This document shows positions 6,330-10,721 of a stretch of 10,721 nucleotides of DNA, piece by piece. A program made the position numbers and the translations under genes. The notes below the pieces were generated by a model. The model made no database searches, had not been told where the DNA came from, and saw only the letters and a program-made list of their open reading frames with translations. How positions within the stretch are numbered: position 1 is the first letter of the stretch; every line of letters starts with the position of its first letter. The DNA is taken from NCBI GenBank assembly GCA_047630175.1, contig JBLHVI010000103.1, positions 1 through 10,721 of the forward strand. Direction: 5' to 3'. This DNA is from UBA4582 sp047630175. GTDB lineage: Bacteria; Pseudomonadota; Gammaproteobacteria; Pseudomonadales; Azotimanducaceae.

Positions 6330-6992
6330 CTATGCGTTGAGGGCCGCAAATCTTTCCGGCGTCCCAACATCGACCCAACGCCCTGTATAGACCTGCCCCG
6401 CCAGTACACCTGCCTGAATCGCCGGAACAAACAGTTCACGCAGCATCAGCGAACCCAGCCTCGAACCGCGAAAAAAGCGCGGAGAATAGACCCCGATGCC
6501 TGAATAGGTCCAACGAGGGTCACTCAACTGTAAAGATCCGTCGACGCCGACGCCATAATCACCCGCTGAATGGTGCGGCGGATTACTCACCATAACCAGC
6601 CTAGCCTGCCAGGCGCCCAGATCAGAAGACAGTTGGCTGAAATCAAAATCCGTAAAAATATCACCGTTAATCACGACGAAAGGAGCATTCTGCTGCGCCG
6701 GATCCAACAGGGGCAGCGCTTGTTTGATACCCCCACCTGTTTCCAGTAACAGCGACTCTTCAGAATAAGCGATGTCGACACCAAAAGCCGCCCCATCTCC
6801 CAGATGCGCGCGAATCTGATCGCCCAAATAATGAAGGTTAATCACCACCTGTGTGATACCAGCTCGCACCAGACTCTCTAAATGCCATTCGATCAATGCC
6901 TTGCCGCGCACAACCAAAAGAGGCTTAGGTCTCGTAGACGTCAAAGGCAACATGCGCCGACCCTCTCCCGCCGCCAAAATAAATGCTTTCAT
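6330..6992 (-). CDS. murU: N-acetylmuramate alpha-1-phosphate uridylyltransferase
   Basis: This cytoplasmic nucleotidyltransferase makes UDP-MurNAc from MurNAc-1-phosphate and UTP, the last step of the AmgK/MurU recycling route that bypasses de novo UDP-MurNAc synthesis through MurA. It has 220 residues, the family size. The NTP-binding signature LAAGEGRRMLPLT spans 6-18 and RPKPLL 21-26 carries Lys23. ETGGGI follows at 84-89, the metal-binding Asp111 lies in NGDIFTDFDF, and WVDVGTPERF (206-215) closes the protein as in Pseudomonas MurU. It was preferred over generic glucose-1-phosphate thymidylyl- or uridylyltransferases because of its short length, the closing motif and its partner amgK. 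The ATG overlaps the amgK stop as ATGA, so the two are translationally coupled. It ends facing the DUF3530 gene. Confidence 0.93.
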   Translation of the reverse strand: MKAFILAAGEGRRMLPLTSTRPKPLLVVRGKALIEWHLESLVRAGITQVVINLHYLGDQIRAHLGDGAAFGVDIAYSEESLLLETGGGIKQALPLLDPAQQNAPFVVINGDIFTDFDFSQLSSDLGAWQARLVMVSNPPHHSAGDYGVGVDGSLQLSDPRWTYSGIGVYSPRFFRGSRLGSLMLRELFVPAIQAGVLAGQVYTGRWVDVGTPERFAALNA

Positions 6993-8053
6993 GAGCGCTT
7001 CCGAACGGCTTGCAGTGCCGGCATTACCTGGCGCGCCAGCCAGACTTCTACCTCAGCAAACTCCGGATACAGATGACAAACCTCAAGGATATAAGCCATC
7101 ACCAGCGGGATGTCTTCGAGATAGCGCCCCTTACCATCCCGCAAGGCCAGACGGGAAAAAATACCAGCGCATTTAAGATGTCGTTGCATGCCCATCAGGT
7201 CAAACCAACGTAGGAAACCCGCGGCGTCTGTGCCGACGTCGACTCCCTGACGTTGCAGCTGTGCGTAGAAATCTTGCACCCATGTCACCACTTGCTCTCT
7301 GGGAAACCGGTGATAACAGTCTTTCAGCAGCGACACAAGATCGTAAGTCAACGGACCATAAACTGCATCCTGAAAGTCGATTATGCCCGGCAGCCCCTCA
7401 TCGACGACCATCAAATTACGACTGTGGTAGTCCCGGTGAACAAAAACCACCGGCTGTTGTAGCGCAGCGTTTATGAGCGTGTCATTAAGCTTCGCGAGTA
7501 AAGCTTGATCAGCAGGGGTAAGCCTCAGTTCAAGGTAAGTATGAAGAAACCATTCAGGAAACAGTTGCATTTCATTCGCTAGACGCTGGCCATCATAAAC
7601 AGGCAACTTATCCAGCATGGTGATCTGCTGCATCTGCAGCACGCTATTGATAGCAGCCTGGTAGTGATGCTCTACAGTCTGAGGCACCGCAGTCTCAAGC
7701 AAATCTAAATAAAGCTGGTCACCAAAGTCCGACAACATCATAAACCCCAGGTCAGGATCAGCCTGGTAGAGCGTCGGCACTCTTAACCCAGCGGCGAATA
7801 ACAGACTCTGGATGTCGACAAAGGCTTGAGTGTCTTCTTTATCTGGGGGAGCGTCGACAAAAATGTAGGTCTCCGCAGCGGCACTCGTTGCACGAAAGTA
7901 ACGCCGAAAACTTGCATCATCGGAGGCCGATGAAAGCTTGTAATCGTCTGGTTGTGGCACTCCGGCACGTGTTAAGGCGGCGTGCGCCCAACGACTGAGC
8001 GCAACCAAGCGCGCATCCTGAGCAGAAACCTGGCTGTCTGTATCAGTGGACAT
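6989..8053 (-). CDS. amgK: N-acetylmuramate/N-acetylglucosamine anomeric kinase
   Basis: AmgK phosphorylates recycled MurNAc (and GlcNAc) at the anomeric position, feeding MurU in peptidoglycan recycling. It belongs to the aminoglycoside phosphotransferase (APH) fold. Numbered from the chosen ATG it has 354 residues. The catalytic loop is VHRDYHSRN (His206, Asp208, Asn213) and the metal-binding DFQDA is at 226-230, followed by VYGPLTYDLVSLLKDCYHRFP, a signature of this subfamily rather than of true antibiotic kinases. SFRRYFR (49-55) and YIFVDAPPDKED (63-74) in the N-lobe are also typical. Start choice: ATG 8051-8053 is preferred; an in-frame TTG at 8057-8059 adds two residues. The only ribosome-site-like sequence is AAGAG, about 11 bases before the TTG and 17 before the ATG. 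It is divergent from lptD and overlaps murU by four bases, as in Pseudomonas. Confidence 0.93.
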   Translation of the reverse strand: MSTDTDSQVSAQDARLVALSRWAHAALTRAGVPQPDDYKLSSASDDASFRRYFRATSAAAETYIFVDAPPDKEDTQAFVDIQSLLFAAGLRVPTLYQADPDLGFMMLSDFGDQLYLDLLETAVPQTVEHHYQAAINSVLQMQQITMLDKLPVYDGQRLANEMQLFPEWFLHTYLELRLTPADQALLAKLNDTLINAALQQPVVFVHRDYHSRNLMVVDEGLPGIIDFQDAVYGPLTYDLVSLLKDCYHRFPREQVVTWVQDFYAQLQRQGVDVGTDAAGFLRWFDLMGMQRHLKCAGIFSRLALRDGKGRYLEDIPLVMAYILEVCHLYPEFAEVEVWLARQVMPALQAVRKRS

Positions 8054-8190
8054 TAACAATTTAACTGAACTCTTCTGGTGAATGATTTATTATCACCCAT
8101 CCCGAACACCCGAGGCCACACCTTATCTTTCCCTCCATCAACTCAGCAGCGCGCGCTGGCCTGCCGACCCGGTGGTTAGGACTTATTCTT
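8054..8190. promoter_or_regulatory. Divergent amgK / lptD control region
   Basis: These 137 bases separate amgK (minus) and lptD (plus, GTG start). An AT-rich core at 8085-8096 may serve both directions. On the plus strand, CTGAAC 8065-8070 and TATTAT 8088-8093 are 17 bases apart. On the minus strand the same core reads TGATAATAA, resembling an extended -10 for amgK. No clear sigma-E type promoter was seen, although lptD is sigma-E controlled in E. coli. The lptD frame is already open from 8086, so the right-hand part of this region probably codes for the start of the LptD signal peptide. An AGGA lies at 8178-8181, 9 bases before GTG 8191. Confidence 0.4.
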
Positions 8191-10719
8191 GTGGCCAGTC
8201 ACTTGATTACCGGAAATGTAAACGCTGAAGAATCGATCACTATTGCGGCAAAATGGGACTGGGTAGCTGCCAGTCGGTTGAGCTCGGAGCAGGCTACAGA
8301 GATAACAGATCATCTGCTGACCAACACTGCCCGGGCGGATAAAGCGATGCCGACAGCGGCAGAACTAGATTGGGTCTCGACACGCCAACTGAACACGGCA
8401 CAAACAAACGCATTACCCTGGTTCTGCAGCGGCAATTATGTTGAACCAATCATCCCCATCGTTACAGACAGCAGTCAGATCAGCGCGAGCGCCGATGCAG
8501 CAGTCCATCTGTTTCAGCAATCGAGTACGTTACGGGGCGACGTCATTATCACTAGGGGCGATACACGCATCAACTCGCCGTTTGTAACCATTGATGATGA
8601 ATCCAAGGTCGCAAGTATTGAGGGCCCGCTGATCATACGCAAGCCTGGGCTTGTCATGACCGGCGAGCGAGCCACATCGGACCTAATCAAAGACATCGGC
8701 GCTGTCGAGCATGCCACATTTTTGCTCCACCAAGCCAAGCTGCGAGGCTCTGCTGCCTCACTTATTCAGGGCACTGACGATGTTATACATATTAGTGAAG
8801 GCGCCATGACACGCTGTGAACCCGGCGCCAACACCTGGCTGATTAACGCTAAACATTTTACGTTAAACACCGCTGCAGGCTACGGAACAGCAAGGGATGT
8901 AACGCTAAGAGTTAAAGATGTGCCAGTGCTCTATCTGCCCTGGTTCAAATTTCCCATTGACGACAAGCGCCAGTCGGGCTTTCTCCTTCCGGGCCTGGGC
9001 TCTGACAGCACGGGAGGCACAGATATCAACGTCCCGTACTACTTCAACCTGGCGCCTAACCTAGACGCTACCTACCAGCTCCGCAGTCTGTCGCGACGAG
9101 GGCTGATCCATGATGGTCAACTTCGCCACATGAGCAAATCCACGGTCAATGAAATAAATCTCGGCTATCTGTCGGAAGATGACAGCTTTGACGCGCAACA
9201 ACGCTGGTACTTAGACTTACGCCATCAGGGCGGCTGGGACAGCCGCTGGAAAACCAGTATTAATTTCAGCGCCGTGTCAGACAACGAATATCTGCAAGAT
9301 ATCGGCGGTAACATAGGCACGGCTTCTAGCGCCGAGTTCATCACACCCGTTGATCAAAGCTTGGCCAGTCGACGCGCCGCGGCTCTCGATCAAGTCGCAC
9401 AAGTAAGCTACAACGGCGGCCATTGGCGAGCGAATGCCATGGTCCGAGACTTTCAGAACCTCGACGCCACTGACAGAGAACAATATGCCATTCTGCCCAG
9501 TCTTGACCTCAGCTATGACGCTAACGTCAGAGGACTAGCCTTGAATTCAACGCTGGCCTTTGCTCGTTTCGACAAAGGCACCTTCGCGAATGCACAGATA
9601 CCCGATTTAGCGGCCATTACCGGCGATCGTACGATTGCCGCCACCACGATTTCATATCCTGTATTGCGACGCTGGGGGTTTTTCACGCCGGCCGTCGAGC
9701 TTATGCACAGACAGTACAATCTTAACTACAACGACAACACCATCGGCGCTGGTGCTGATGCCAAACCGAATTTGACCACTGCAATTTTCAATATAGATAC
9801 TGGGCTGTACTTTGACCGGGCTATGGAGTTCGGCGAACGCTCTCTACGCCAAACACTGGAACCTCGACTTTACTACCTCTACAGCGACGAGACATTTCAG
9901 GACGAACTTCCCTTGTTCGACGTCAGTACTATCACACCTGGTTTTGGACAATTGTTTAGAAACAACCGATTTACGGGTGCAGATCGAGTTGCCGATGCCA
10001 ACCAGCTCAGCCTAGGCCTGACTACCCGCCTACTGGACCCAACTTCGGGACGTCAACTATTGTCTGCCAGTATCGGTCAAATACAGTACTTCGCCGATCG
10101 TCGAGTCAACCTAGCTGCCACATTGCCGCCTGACGTTACTACTCCGCGCTCACCGTTATTTACCGAAGCGATTCTCAGCCCATCAGACGAGATAAGACTC
10201 AGGGCAGCACTAGAGTGGGAGCCAAGCACCAACAGCACGAATCGCGCTCATGTCTCGTTAAAATACAGCAGTCAGGCTCGCCGTATCTTCAATCTGGGTT
10301 ACAGCTACACCAACCCCAGCATCGAACGGCGCCCAGGTGTTGCTCAGCAAGAGAGCAATATGTCGGCCATCTGGCCGATTGCTGGTCACTGGAGCGGCAT
10401 AGGTTTATGGAACTTTGACCTAGATAAGTATCAAACATTAGAATCATTGATCGGTGTTGAATATAACGACTGTTGTTGGAAGTCACGTTTGGTAATACGT
10501 AGATTTTCTTTACAGCCTCAAAACGTGAATTTGCTGATAAACGATCTCGGCAACACGACTGGGCTCGCAACTATTGATACAATAGCTAGCAACGTCGATA
10601 CTGGCGTGTTTTTCGAGGTCCAGTTTAAGGGCCTAGCGACGCTTGGTCGCCGCCTTGACGCACTGCTAAACGAAACCATTCCAGGTTACCGCCGCAGAGA
10701 AAACCAAATAGCGCTATGA
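8191..10719 (+). CDS. lptD: LPS-assembly protein LptD (outer-membrane barrel)
   Basis: LptD forms, with the lipoprotein LptE, the outer-membrane translocon that inserts LPS into the outer leaflet. From GTG 8191 it has 842 residues. Order of parts: an N-terminal linker with two DWV motifs (23-25 and 60-62), an LptA-like jellyroll domain (about 95-210), then a beta barrel (about 235-842) with family motifs PIDDKRQSGFLLP (255-267), PYYFNLAPNLDAT (282-294) and RQTLEPRLYYLY. The disulfide set looks complete: Cys79 (WFCSGNYVEP), Cys209 (TRCEPGANTW) and the adjacent pair Cys761-Cys762 (NDCCWK), matching E. coli C31, C173, C724 and C725. Start problem: GTG 8191 has an AGGA site 9 bases upstream but would leave only a stub of signal peptide. 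The in-frame codons just upstream supply TRWLGLILVASHLITG before NVNA|EE, yet no ATG, GTG or TTG exists there back to the stop at 8083-8085. The true start is therefore unclear; the identity is certain. Confidence 0.96.
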   Translation: MASHLITGNVNAEESITIAAKWDWVAASRLSSEQATEITDHLLTNTARADKAMPTAAELDWVSTRQLNTAQTNALPWFCSGNYVEPIIPIVTDSSQISASADAAVHLFQQSSTLRGDVIITRGDTRINSPFVTIDDESKVASIEGPLIIRKPGLVMTGERATSDLIKDIGAVEHATFLLHQAKLRGSAASLIQGTDDVIHISEGAMTRCEPGANTWLINAKHFTLNTAAGYGTARDVTLRVKDVPVLYLPWFKFPIDDKRQSGFLLPGLGSDSTGGTDINVPYYFNLAPNLDATYQLRSLSRRGLIHDGQLRHMSKSTVNEINLGYLSEDDSFDAQQRWYLDLRHQGGWDSRWKTSINFSAVSDNEYLQDIGGNIGTASSAEFITPVDQSLASRRAAALDQVAQVSYNGGHWRANAMVRDFQNLDATDREQYAILPSLDLSYDANVRGLALNSTLAFARFDKGTFANAQIPDLAAITGDRTIAATTISYPVLRRWGFFTPAVELMHRQYNLNYNDNTIGAGADAKPNLTTAIFNIDTGLYFDRAMEFGERSLRQTLEPRLYYLYSDETFQDELPLFDVSTITPGFGQLFRNNRFTGADRVADANQLSLGLTTRLLDPTSGRQLLSASIGQIQYFADRRVNLAATLPPDVTTPRSPLFTEAILSPSDEIRLRAALEWEPSTNSTNRAHVSLKYSSQARRIFNLGYSYTNPSIERRPGVAQQESNMSAIWPIAGHWSGIGLWNFDLDKYQTLESLIGVEYNDCCWKSRLVIRRFSLQPQNVNLLINDLGNTTGLATIDTIASNVDTGVFFEVQFKGLATLGRRLDALLNETIPGYRRRENQIAL

Positions 10720-10721
10720 CT
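10716..10721 (+). CDS. Possible start of a downstream gene (surA expected), cut by the window edge
   Basis: The lptD stop is embedded in ATGA (10716-10719), the 4-base overlap seen at the trpE/trpG and amgK/murU junctions here. In Pseudomonas and E. coli the next gene is surA, the periplasmic chaperone for outer-membrane proteins including LptD. Only two codons (ATG ACT) are visible and no strong ribosome site precedes them, so this is an inference from context. Confidence 0.25.

Noticed and set aside
6989..8053. AmgK read as an aminoglycoside-resistance phosphotransferase
   Set aside because: It shares the APH fold, but the DFQDAVYGPLTYDLVSLL motif, overlap with murU and position beside lptD fit the cell-wall sugar kinase.
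8082..8227. ATG 8082 small open frame (MIYYHPSRTPEAT...) before lptD as a separate gene
   Set aside because: No good ribosome site (GGTGA abuts the ATG), no signal peptide or family; only of interest as a possible frameshifted lptD start.

Overview
The window is a stretch of ordinary gammaproteobacterial chromosome, moderate in GC and densely coded. Gene content and order resemble the Pseudomonas-type neighbourhood lptD / amgK-murU / rpe-(gph)-trpE / trpGDC / vfr, so I infer a Pseudomonas-like or Cellvibrio-like marine gammaproteobacterium. The species cannot be named from the sequence. I see no mobile element, CRISPR array, tRNA, rRNA or phage gene.

Layout. Positions 1-299 (+) hold the C-terminal half of a CRP/Vfr regulator, cut by the window edge. 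It converges on a tryptophan cluster on the minus strand that reads trpE-trpG-trpD-trpC (4459 down to 389). Its junctions are tight: an ATGA overlap for trpE/trpG, a TAATG overlap for trpG/trpD and a 17-base gap for trpD/trpC. This unit makes anthranilate from chorismate and carries it to indole-3-glycerol phosphate. trpF, trpB and trpA are not here. Upstream lies a 253-base gap and then rpe (4713-5378, minus, GTG start). The gph/pgp phosphatase gene that often sits between rpe and trpE in relatives is absent.

Divergent from rpe is a DUF3530 family protein (5475-6278, +) with a signal peptide. It converges on murU (6330-6992, minus), which overlaps amgK (6989-8053, minus) by ATGA. AmgK and MurU form the MurNAc recycling route to UDP-MurNAc. 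Divergent from amgK is lptD (8191-10719, +), the outer-membrane LPS translocon barrel. Its final bases contain an ATGA that could start a following gene, probably surA.

The content is core metabolism and envelope biogenesis, and I found no convincing new system. The best second look is the 5' end of lptD: a good Sec signal peptide is encoded in frame upstream of the only canonical start (GTG 8191), but the open frame there has no ATG, GTG or TTG. That implies a non-canonical start (AUU at 8089 is a candidate) or a sequence or real frameshift. Lesser points are the missing gph, inverted repeats without U-tracts at both convergent junctions, a possibly leaderless DUF3530 mRNA and a degenerate DUF3530 active site.
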